NCBI GenBank assembly: GCA_040882285.1
Contig: JBBEBQ010000008.1
Coordinates: 74,816-134,662, forward strand
DNA from: Gemmatimonadaceae bacterium
GTDB lineage: Bacteria; Gemmatimonadota; Gemmatimonadetes; Gemmatimonadales; Gemmatimonadaceae
Direction of reading: 5' to 3'
Length of the DNA stretch: 59,847 bases
Each line of letters opens with the position of its first letter. Position 1 is the stretch's first letter. This document shows, piece after piece, positions 53,709-59,847 of this stretch. The notes beneath the pieces were generated by a model that saw nothing but the letters and a program-made list of their open reading frames with translations, did no database searches and was not told where the DNA came from. The position numbers and the translations under genes were made by a program.

Positions 53709-55115
53709 CTACAGTAGAATGCCGCTCAGCAGGAAGAGCGCGACGCTGAAGTAGATCGTGAGGCCCGTCACGTCCACGAGCGTGGCGACGAGCGGCGCGG
53801 AAGCGCTGGCGGGGTCGAGCCCTGCGCGGCTCAGCAGAAACGGCAGCATCGAGCCCGCGAGCGAGCCGAATGCGACGACGCCGATCAGGGTCGTTCCGAC
53901 GGTGAGCGCGACCAGCAGGTAGTGGTCGCCGTAATCCCACAAGCCGAGCTGCTGCCACAGCACGATCCGGAGCACGCCGAGCACGCCGAGCACCGCGCCG
54001 AGCGCGAGCCCGAGCGGCAGCTCGCGCCGCGCGATTCGCCACCAGTCGGCGAGCGTGACTTCGCCGAGCGCCATGGCGCGGATGATGAGCGAAGTCGCCT
54101 GCGAGCCGGAGTTGCCGCCGGAGCTGATGATGAGCGGGATGAACAGCGTCAGCATGAGGGCCTGCGTGAGCTGGCTCTGGAACTGCTGCATCGCCGACGT
54201 CGTGAGCATCTGTCCGACGAACAGCGCGACGAGCCAGACGACGCGCTTGCGGATCATCGCCGAGAAGCCGATCTGGAGGTACGGCTCGTCCAGCGCTTCC
54301 ATTCCGCCGAACTTCTGCACGTCCTCGGTGTGCTCCTCGACCATCGCGTCCATGACGTCGTCGACCGTGACGACGCCGATGATGCGCTCGTTCTCGTCCA
54401 CGACCGGAAGCGCGACGAGATCGTAGTTGGACGTGAGGCTGACGACTTCCTCGCGGTCCGCGGCCGCCGGCACGCTCACGACTTCCTCCCACGCGATGTC
54501 CCTGATCCTCGCGCCCTCGGCGGCCGCGAGGAGCTCGCGCAGCGACAGAACGCCCTTGAGGGCGCCGTGCTGGTCGGTGGCGTAGATGGCGTGCATCGCC
54601 TCGCGCCTGCCGGCGCGCGCGATGTGCCGGACTCCGGCGAGCGCGGCTTCGACGGTCGAATCCTCGGGGACCGACACGAACTCCGTCGTCATCAGCCCGC
54701 CCGCGGTCTCCGGGTCGTACGCGAGCAGCCGCTCCGTCTCCTCGCGCGCGGCTTTCGGAATCTCGGAGAGGATATCCTCGTAGGTCTCCTCTTCCAGCTC
54801 CTCGAGCGCGTCGGCGCGGTCGTCCGGCGTCATCTCCGCGACGAGCCGCGCGGCCTGCGGCGTGGACATCTCCTCCAGGACTTCCGTGCGGAGATCGTCG
54901 CTCAGGTACTCGAGCACGTCGGCCGCGCGCTCCGCCGGCAGCGCGCTCAGGAGAGCGAGCACGTTCTCGCGCGGCAGCGCCTCGACGATGTCCGCGAGGT
55001 CGGCCGCGTGGATCTCCTCGGTCTCGGCGGCGACGCTGTGCGGCGCGGACTTGAGCAGCTCCTGGATGTCGGGCGCCAGGAGGGTCGCGAGCGCGCGGTG
55101 CTCCGAGGTGTTCAT
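53709..55115 (-). CDS. mgtE: Magnesium transporter MgtE
   Basis: 468 residues. MgtE_N helical domain (ADLADIVEALPRENVLALLS), two CBS domains (TTEFVSVPEDSTVEAALAG; EEVVSVPAADREEVVSLTS), then about five membrane helices with GGNSGSQATSLIIRAMALGE, the ion-path signature. It imports Mg2+ and is gated by cytosolic Mg2+. The ATG shares a base with the HMA gene stop, so the pair is co-transcribed. Confidence 0.95.
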   Translation of the reverse strand: MNTSEHRALATLLAPDIQELLKSAPHSVAAETEEIHAADLADIVEALPRENVLALLSALPAERAADVLEYLSDDLRTEVLEEMSTPQAARLVAEMTPDDRADALEELEEETYEDILSEIPKAAREETERLLAYDPETAGGLMTTEFVSVPEDSTVEAALAGVRHIARAGRREAMHAIYATDQHGALKGVLSLRELLAAAEGARIRDIAWEEVVSVPAAADREEVVSLTSNYDLVALPVVDENERIIGVVTVDDVMDAMVEEHTEDVQKFGGMEALDEPYLQIGFSAMIRKRVVWLVALFVGQMLTTSAMQQFQSQLTQALMLTLFIPLIISSGGNSGSQATSLIIRAMALGEVTLADWWRIARRELPLGLALGAVLGVLGVLRIVLWQQLGLWDYGDHYLLVALTVGTTLIGVVAFGSLAGSMLPFLLSRAGLDPASASAPLVATLVDVTGLTIYFSVALFLLSGILL

Positions 55116-55345
55116 CAGAGTTGGGGCAGGGCCCTGCGGTTCTCGTCGGCGTCGATCACCGAGTAGCCCGCGGTCTCGACGGCCTGCTTCAGCGCGTCGA
55201 GGGTGACCGTTCCGTCGTGCTCGACCTCGGCGGTGCCCACTCTCACGTCAGCGCGCGCGATCCCCGAGACGCCGGAGAGCGCGGTGAACACGGCGCGTGT
55301 GCAGTGCGCGCAGGTCATTCCGGAGATCTTCAGCGTGGTGACCAT
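55115..55345 (-). CDS. Heavy-metal-associated (HMA) domain protein
   Basis: 76 residues, a single HMA fold with the metal motif GMTCAHC. Usually a copper chaperone. Leaderless TATATT lies 7 nt before the ATG. It leads an operon with mgtE, an unusual partner for a copper-binding domain. A role in copper sensing or delivery is plausible but not shown. Confidence 0.9.
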   Translation of the reverse strand: MVTTLKISGMTCAHCTRAVFTALSGVSGIARADVRVGTAEVEHDGTVTLDALKQAVETAGYSVIDADENRRALPQL

Positions 55346-55352
55346 GGCGCCG

Positions 55353-55358
55353 AATATA
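55353..55358 (-). promoter_or_regulatory. -10 hexamer (TATATT), leaderless promoter of the HMA-mgtE operon
   Basis: Minus strand TATATT (55358-55353) ends 7 nt before the ATG at 55345. No good -35 is visible; the DinB stop lies immediately upstream. Confidence 0.5.
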
Positions 55359-55373
55359 AGGAATTCTTCCGGG

Positions 55374-55877
55374 TCACTGCTCGTCCGCCGTCGGCCCGTA
55401 AATGGCGGGGACCGGCACGTCGAGCAGACGGAGATACACGGAGAGCTGGGCGCGGTGATGGATCATGTGATTCATGCCGAAGCCGCGGAAGACGCTCCAG
55501 CGCGGCGCGCTGAAGATCGTGTGCGATCCAGCCTTCAACGTCCACGGGGTGTCGAGGCCGGCTTCCGTCGCGGCCGCGATCGCCTTCCGGGCGGTCAGCA
55601 CGCTACCGTCGAACAGCGCGAGCAGCTCCTCGCGGCTCTTGCAGTCGGCCGCGGCGAAGGCGGGACCGTCGGGCGGGCGGAAGTCGAACTGGTCCACGGC
55701 GAAGATGTTCGAGACCCAGCTGGGGAGCTGGGCGACGTGCGACGCGAGCTGGCCCAGCGACATGGACTTGGCGTGCGGCTTCCAGTCGAGCTTGTCTTCG
55801 GGGACGCGCTCGAGGACGCGGCGGGTGGTGGCCATTTCCTGGTCGAATTCGGGGAGGTAGTAGCGCGTGGCGGCCAT
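55374..55877 (-). CDS. DinB-family protein
   Basis: 167 residues from the ATG at 55877. DinB/YfiT-like four-helix fold: DQEMATTRRVLERVPEDKLD, LGQLASHVAQLPSWV with a His, and MNHMIHHRAQLSVYLRLLDV with the other two His, giving the three-His metal site. Possible thiol-transferase or hydrolase; substrate unknown. Confidence 0.92.
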   Translation of the reverse strand: MAATRYYLPEFDQEMATTRRVLERVPEDKLDWKPHAKSMSLGQLASHVAQLPSWVSNIFAVDQFDFRPPDGPAFAAADCKSREELLALFDGSVLTARKAIAAATEAGLDTPWTLKAGSHTIFSAPRWSVFRGFGMNHMIHHRAQLSVYLRLLDVPVPAIYGPTADEQ

Positions 55878-55893
55878 TTTGAATCCCGGGGTT

Positions 55894-56078
55894 GCTGGGG
55901 CTGACGACAAACAGGGTTGGGTAGCAGGTCTTAAGTTTTGGTTTTGGTCAAGTACTGGTTACAGGTTGACGGTTGGGCGGTGACGGCGGAAGACCAGCGA
56001 CCTGTCACCGGCGACCGGTAGTTAACCAGAACCAAAACCTAAGACCTGTCACCCAACCCTGTTGTCGGTTACCCAGCA
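55894..56078. repeat. Long imperfect inverted repeat with 7-bp internal period
   Basis: The left arm (about 55894-55950) and right arm (about 56022-56078) share a common wording on opposite strands, including CAGGGTTGGGT and GGTCTTAAGTTTTGGTT against its reverse-complement form with a few changes. The roughly 70-bp centre is itself a degenerate heptamer array (GGTTACA, GGTTGAC, GGTTGGG, CGGTGAC, then GACCTGT, CACCGGC, GACCGGT). It is in the gap between divergent genes. Confidence 0.8.
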
Positions 56079-56104
56079 CCCTCTACTGCCTTAAAGGGAA
56101 GAAC

Positions 56105-56995
56105 ATGAGAGTCGCCTTTCTCGGCCTCGGCGCGATCGGCTACCCGATGGCGCGCCGGATTGCCGAAGCTGGATTCGAGCTGGCCGTGTGGAATCGATCG
56201 GCGGCAAAGTCGGCCGAGCTTGCGCGCGCTACGTCGGCGCGCGTCGCGTCCACTCCCGCCGATGCGGCGCGCGGTGCGGTGGTGATAGTCACCTGCCTTC
56301 CGACGTCGGAGGAAGTGGAGTCCGTGACGTTCGGCGGCGAAGGGCTGGCTTCGGCGATGGCGAGCGGCGCGATTCTCGTGGATTGCACCTCGGGCGATCC
56401 GCACGCCAGCCGCTCCATCGCGGCCCGGCTGGCGAAACAGGGCGTGGACTTTCTCGACGCTCCGGTGAGCGGCGGAGTCGTCGGCGCGGAAGCAGGAAAA
56501 CTGACGGTGATGTGCGGCGGCGCCGCCGCCGTGCTGGAGCGCGCGCGGCCAGTGCTGCAGGCGTTCGGCGCGAAGATCATTCTGTGCGGTCCGACGGGCG
56601 CCGGCCACGCGATCAAGGCGCTGAGCAACGCGCTGCTCGCGATCCACCTCTGGTCCACCGGCGAAGCGCTCGTCGCCGCCGCGAAGGCGGGAGTCGCGCC
56701 CTCCATCGCGCTCGACGTGATCAACGGCTCAGCCGGGCGGTCGAACTCCTCGGAGAATCTGATCCCGCAGCGGGTGCTCACGCGCGAATTTCCCAGCACG
56801 TTCCGGCTGGCGCTGCTCGACAAGGACGTGCGGATCGCGGAGGCAGTGGCGCATGAGGCTGGGACGCCGGCGGGGTTCATCGAGCTGGCGCATCTGATTT
56901 TCCAGCGGGCCCACGCCGAGCTTGGTAGCGAGGTCGATCACACGGCAGCGCTGCAGGTTCTGGAGCGAGAGGCCGGCGTCGTCATCGGCGGTTAA
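56105..56995 (+). CDS. NAD(P)-dependent beta-hydroxyacid dehydrogenase (HIBADH family)
   Basis: 296 residues. GLGAIGYPMARRIAEAG (nucleotide site), LDAPVSGGVVGAEAGKLTVM (substrate-binding motif), and GHAIKALSNALLAIH with catalytic Lys. It resembles 3-hydroxyisobutyrate/tartronate-semialdehyde/glyoxylate-succinic-semialdehyde reductases; the exact substrate is not shown. ATG 56105 has AGGGAAG upstream. Confidence 0.92.
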   Translation: MRVAFLGLGAIGYPMARRIAEAGFELAVWNRSAAKSAELARATSARVASTPADAARGAVVIVTCLPTSEEVESVTFGGEGLASAMASGAILVDCTSGDPHASRSIAARLAKQGVDFLDAPVSGGVVGAEAGKLTVMCGGAAAVLERARPVLQAFGAKIILCGPTGAGHAIKALSNALLAIHLWSTGEALVAAAKAGVAPSIALDVINGSAGRSNSSENLIPQRVLTREFPSTFRLALLDKDVRIAEAVAHEAGTPAGFIELAHLIFQRAHAELGSEVDHTAALQVLEREAGVVIGG

Positions 56996-58317
56996 AGTTC
57001 TGGCGGCGTCGAAGATACCACGGGCGGCGTAACCGGCGCGGGCGGCCGCGGCGCGGGAATCGGCGCCCGGTTCACCGGCACCGGCGGCACCTTCTTCCGC
57101 GACACCAGCGTCTTCTCCAGCGCGGGCACGAAGATGTCGTAGTTCGAGCCCGGGTGCCACAGCACCCAGCCGTCGAAGCCCGAGTCGTACACCGCCTGCT
57201 TCTGCGCCCGGATGTGCTCCGGGCCGTACTTCGGCTGGCCGAGGGAGAAGGCCTGCAGCCACGGCCGCACGTGCTCGCCCGTGATGCCGAGCGCCGCGTT
57301 GCGCTCGCGCGCGCGGGAGATCGCCCAATGGATGATCCTGTAGGGTTCCGCGTTCGGCCGCGCGATACCGAACGCGCCGCGCGGATAGTGCGACGGGTAC
57401 ACCATCGGGAGCACGACGTCGGTCACCTTCGCGATCGGCTCCCACTGCTGCCCGATCTCGAGCGCGCCGTGGACGGTGGTCACGAGCCCAAAGATGTCCG
57501 CGGTCGTGCGAATGCCTGATCTCGCGTACCGCGCGCGCGCGGCGCCGAGAAACTCGGCGAGGACCTGCGGCTTGGTGCGGTTGTTGGAGCCGGGGAATAC
57601 CTGCTGTGGGAGCGACTTGTACGGCTCGGGGAACCGGATGTAATCGAACTGGATCTCCCCGAAGCCCATCTTTATCGCCTCGTCGCCGACGCGGAAGTTG
57701 TACTCCCAGATCTCGTTCGAGTATGGATTGACCCACGTCAGCCCCTCGCGATCCCGCCAGGGCGAGCCATCCGTCTTCCGGATGGTGTGCGTCGGGTTCA
57801 TCCGCGAAGCGACGGAATCCTTGAACACGACGATCCGCGCGATGGGCAGGATCCCGTGCGCGCGCATCGAATCGACCCACGCCTTCAGGTTCACCGCCTT
57901 CGTCATCGTCCCCGCGTTCTTCCGCAGCATCGGATCGCTGGACACGAAGTTGAGCCCGAACTCGTCCTTGATGTCGATCACGAACGCGTTGATCTCTGTG
58001 GAATCGGCCAGAGCAATCAGCTTCCTGAGCTTGGTCGAGCTCTGCACCGAGAAGCGGTTGAGGTACAGTCCGCGAATCGGCGCGTTCGCGTCGCGCTGGA
58101 GCCGCAGCACCTCGGCGGAGCCGGTCACGGGCCCGGCCGGCGCGGCCTGGCTGTCGACTGTGGAGACGGCGCGGGAAACCGGGCCCACCTGCGAAGCGGC
58201 GACCGAATCCGCGGCCGATCCGAGGGCGGCGGCGTCGCGGCCAACGGTGCAGCCGGACCACAGCGTCAGCGAGGCGAAGGCGAAGATCAGCGAAGTCGTA
58301 CGGCCGTATGAATGCAC
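56992..58317 (-). CDS. DUF4015 glycoside-hydrolase-like lipoprotein
   Basis: 441 residues from a GTG. Lipoprotein signal LIFAFASLTLWSGC, Cys23. DUF4015 (GH-like TIM barrel) blocks: LYLNRFSVQSSTKLRKLIAL, INAFVIDIKDEFGLNFVSS, GEIQFDYIRFPEPY, DVVLPMVYPSHYPRGAFG and GFDGWVLWHPGSNYD. C-terminal Pro-rich tail. It is likely to act on extracellular polysaccharide. Stop codons of the two convergent genes overlap by 4 bp. Confidence 0.88.
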   Translation of the reverse strand: MHSYGRTTSLIFAFASLTLWSGCTVGRDAAALGSAADSVAASQVGPVSRAVSTVDSQAAPAGPVTGSAEVLRLQRDANAPIRGLYLNRFSVQSSTKLRKLIALADSTEINAFVIDIKDEFGLNFVSSDPMLRKNAGTMTKAVNLKAWVDSMRAHGILPIARIVVFKDSVASRMNPTHTIRKTDGSPWRDREGLTWVNPYSNEIWEYNFRVGDEAIKMGFGEIQFDYIRFPEPYKSLPQQVFPGSNNRTKPQVLAEFLGAARARYARSGIRTTADIFGLVTTVHGALEIGQQWEPIAKVTDVVLPMVYPSHYPRGAFGIARPNAEPYRIIHWAISRARERNAALGITGEHVRPWLQAFSLGQPKYGPEHIRAQKQAVYDSGFDGWVLWHPGSNYDIFVPALEKTLVSRKKVPPVPVNRAPIPAPRPPAPVTPPVVSSTPPEL

Positions 58318-58385
58318 GTGTCGGTGTTGTTCTGCGGTGAGTTGGAGCCGCCGGACGGTCGTCCGGGCGGGCGAAAGCTATGCAG

Positions 58386-58391
58386 TATATT
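58386..58391 (+). promoter_or_regulatory. Possible -10 (TATATT) before the thioesterase gene
   Basis: TATATT lies 61 nt before the TTG at 58453, so it would give a short leader. No -35 consensus is found 17 bp upstream. Weak. Confidence 0.3.
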
Positions 58392-58452
58392 TGCCAGCGT
58401 CGTCCCTTCCTTATTACCCCGGCCCGAACGCCGGTTTCCGCGAGACCGAACA

Positions 58453-58959
58453 TTGACGGAATTGTCTGGCACTGACAGGACGAGCACCGTGGCCGCGACG
58501 CATCATGAGGCGGCGATGCTCATGATGCCGCACCAGGAGAACGTGCTCGGGCACGTGTTCGGAGGAGTCATTCTCGCCATGATGGACACGACCGCGGCCG
58601 TCTCGGCGATGCGGCACGCGCGGACCCCGTGCGTCACGGTCTCCGTGGACAGGGTGGACTTCCGCGAGCCCATCCACATAGGCGAGCTGGTGACGATGAA
58701 GTCGAGCGTGAACTTCGTGGGGACGACGTCGATGGAAGTGGGCGTCCGGGTGGAGACCGAGAATCTTCTCACCGGGGAGCGGCGGCACACGAACTCGTGC
58801 TACCTCACCTACGTCGCGATCGACGCCAACGGCCGTCCGGTGAAGGTCGCGCCGATCGAGCCGGAGAGCGTCGAGGAAAAGCGGCGGTACGCGGCAGCGC
58901 GGGAGCGGCGGCGCAGGCGCCTCGAGGAACGGAACGCGGAAGGGAAGCGGGAGGGCTGA
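58453..58959 (+). CDS. Acyl-CoA thioesterase, hot-dog fold (YciA/ACOT type)
   Basis: 168 residues from a TTG; a GTG at 58498 is an alternative. NVLGHVFGGVILAMMDTTAA (hot-dog helix with HxxGG), VSVDRVDFREPIHIGELVTM and HTNSCYLTYVAIDANGRPVK are the hexameric YciA/BACH blocks. It hydrolyses acyl-CoA. The basic C-terminal tail (AAARERRRRRLEERN) is unusual. Confidence 0.9.
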   Translation: MTELSGTDRTSTVAATHHEAAMLMMPHQENVLGHVFGGVILAMMDTTAAVSAMRHARTPCVTVSVDRVDFREPIHIGELVTMKSSVNFVGTTSMEVGVRVETENLLTGERRHTNSCYLTYVAIDANGRPVKVAPIEPESVEEKRRYAAARERRRRRLEERNAEGKREG

Positions 58960-58962
58960 CGC

Positions 58963-59379
58963 ATGAGCTCGGCGATCGAGCCGGCACGGCTATTCACGCT
59001 CGAGCAGGCCAACCGGATGCTGCCGCTGGTGCGCCGGATCGTGGAGGACATCGTCCAGGATTATGCCCGCTGGCGGGAGCAGGTCGGGGTTCTCGAGGTG
59101 GTCGCGGCCGGCCGGCGCGGCGACGCGCCTCCGGACGAAGTCGAGAAGGTGGAGGAGGACGCTCAGCGTCTGGCGGCGGACATCGAGCGATACGTCACGG
59201 AGCTGAGAGAGCTGGGCGTCGACTTCAAGGGGTTCGACCAGGGACTGGTGGACTTTCCGGCCGAGATCGACGGACGCCGCGTGTACCTGTGCTGGAAGCT
59301 GGGGGAGGATTCAGTCGAATACTGGCACGAGGTTGACGCAGGATTCGCGGGGAGGCAAAAGCTAGTGACTAGTGACTAG
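58963..59379 (+). CDS. DUF2203 family protein
   Basis: 138 residues. FTLEQANRMLPLVRRIVEDI starts the family domain; GVDFKGFDQGLVDFPAEIDG and RRVYLCWKLGEDSVEYWHEV are its conserved C-terminal part. Function unknown. The last five codons and the TAG lie in a heptamer array (LVTSD read from TAGTGAC units). It begins 3 bp after the thioesterase stop. Confidence 0.92.
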   Translation: MSSAIEPARLFTLEQANRMLPLVRRIVEDIVQDYARWREQVGVLEVVAAGRRGDAPPDEVEKVEEDAQRLAADIERYVTELRELGVDFKGFDQGLVDFPAEIDGRRVYLCWKLGEDSVEYWHEVDAGFAGRQKLVTSD

Positions 59380-59383
59380 GAAC
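59363..59383. repeat. Heptanucleotide array, TAGTGAC family
   Basis: Two perfect TAGTGAC units and one TAGGAAC, overlapping the 3' end of the DUF2203 gene and supplying its stop codon; another TAGTGAC occurs at 59402. Confidence 0.85.
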
Positions 59384-59412
59384 TACGTCCAGGGTCCGCA
59401 TTAGTGACTGAA

Positions 59413-59447
59413 AACAGCTAACAGCCAATAGCCAACAGCCAATAGCT
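59413..59447. repeat. Heptanucleotide array, AACAGCC/AATAGCC family
   Basis: AACAGCT, AACAGCC, AATAGCC, AACAGCC, AATAGCT: five 7-mers alternating in one base. The last word overlaps the -10 of the next gene. Confidence 0.9.
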
Positions 59448-59448
59448 T
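59443..59448 (+). promoter_or_regulatory. -10 hexamer (TAGCTT), leaderless promoter
   Basis: TAGCTT ends 6 nt before the ATG at 59455 and overlaps the final AATAGCT heptamer. Confidence 0.45.
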
Positions 59449-59454
59449 TCCGTC

Positions 59455-59748
59455 ATGAAAATGAAACCGTTCCAGGGACCCGACGGCACGAGTTGGGGAG
59501 TCGAGGTGAAGCTGCCGGGCGCCAGCAATGCGATGGTCGTGTTCCATCATCCGGCGGGAAAGACCGCGCAGAACGACAGGTACGCGTGGATCAACTGGAG
59601 CGGCCCCGAGTCGCGCAGCGTGACATCGCGGGTCTCGACTGAGAGAGTCCTCGAAAAGCTGAACGACGAAAACCTGGGCGAGCTGTTTCAGCGGTCGTTC
59701 CCGATCTCGCGGCCCGCGGTCGCGCCGCCGGCGCTGGTTGGTGACTAG
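59455..59748 (+). CDS. Small protein of unknown function flanked by heptamer arrays
   Basis: 97 residues, no recognised domain. MKMKPFQGPDGTSWGVEVKL and AMVVFHHPAGKTAQNDRYAW suggest a compact beta fold. The stop TAG comes from the first unit of the array at 59744. Arrays of the same word family lie on both sides in opposite orientation. Confidence 0.7.
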   Translation: MKMKPFQGPDGTSWGVEVKLPGASNAMVVFHHPAGKTAQNDRYAWINWSGPESRSVTSRVSTERVLEKLNDENLGELFQRSFPISRPAVAPPALVGD

Positions 59749-59799
59749 TCACTAGTCACTAGTCACTAGTCACTAGTCACTAGTCACTAGTCACTAGTG
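59744..59799. repeat. Heptanucleotide array, ACTAGTC family, longest in the window
   Basis: Seven perfect ACTAGTC units (59744-59792) and a final ACTAGTG (59793-59799), after which the sequence diverges. The perfect identity suggests recent expansion. Confidence 0.95.
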
Positions 59800-59824
59800 G
59801 GCTGTAACTGAAATAACAGGAGCA

Positions 59825-59847
59825 TTGATCTTGCAGTACTGGGCGGC
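59825..59847 (+). CDS. Possible start of a protein running off the right edge
   Basis: AGGAG 4 bp before a TTG, then codons for MILQYWA. Only seven codons are visible, so function cannot be given and the start itself is uncertain. Confidence 0.2.

Overview
The window is high-GC, gene-dense bacterial chromosome with short intergenic gaps and many operons in which stop and start codons overlap. Gene content (exported DinB-like proteins, a cupin, an M14 peptidase lipoprotein, DUF4185, DUF2203 and DUF4383 proteins, a PPi-type phosphofructokinase), frequent GTG/TTG starts and apparently leaderless promoters suggest a soil bacterium, most likely Gemmatimonadota. That assignment is inference: no rRNA or other phylogenetic marker is present. 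I saw no rRNA, tRNA or CRISPR array.

Layout. 1-5.4 kb: a phasin-like protein with a histone-H1-like tail (cut by the window edge), an ECF sigma factor with a small partner, a radical SAM protein, a Uma2 nuclease, PhhB and a TetR/membrane-protein divergent pair. 5.4-8.9 kb: deoC, an aldehyde dehydrogenase and a half-length ALDH lacking catalytic residues. 8.9-12.8 kb: an integron remnant made of a decayed intI, an SDR cassette, an attC, a katG cassette and a second attC. 12.8-20 kb: exported and membrane proteins, MOSC, a lipoprotein PCMT, Pfp and an M14 peptidase. 20-25.5 kb: a VOC protein, a RES/Xre toxin-antitoxin pair, a NemR-like regulator with its box, a cupin, a predicted selenocysteine methyltransferase whose in-frame TGA is followed by a SECIS-like hairpin, DinB, and an XRE/membrane pair. 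25.5-34 kb: an NAD(P)-binding protein, a CopB-type Cu ATPase, a histidine kinase broken by an amber codon, an FMN reductase, a wHTH regulator, a second kinase and VapBC. 34-37 kb: pntAA-pntAB-pntB. 37-42.5 kb: a two-gene adenine methylase plus SNF2 helicase module. 42.5-59.8 kb: a glycosyltransferase, LD-carboxypeptidase/rhodanese/hydrolase/Nudix operon, mntH-usp-mntR behind a palindromic operator, DUF72-SURF1, acyl-CoA dehydrogenase, MgtE with an HMA protein, and others.

Two sequence-level themes cut across the genes. First, degenerate tandem repeats with a strict 7-bp period sit between genes at about ten places, in several unrelated word families; they sometimes supply the stop codon of the gene they touch and sometimes lie just upstream of a promoter. 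Second, many starts have a TANNNT hexamer ending 6-7 nt before the start codon and no Shine-Dalgarno sequence, the signature of leaderless mRNAs.

The three observations I would check first are the selenoprotein (23137-23919), the integron with a katG cassette (8861-12805) and the heptanucleotide arrays.
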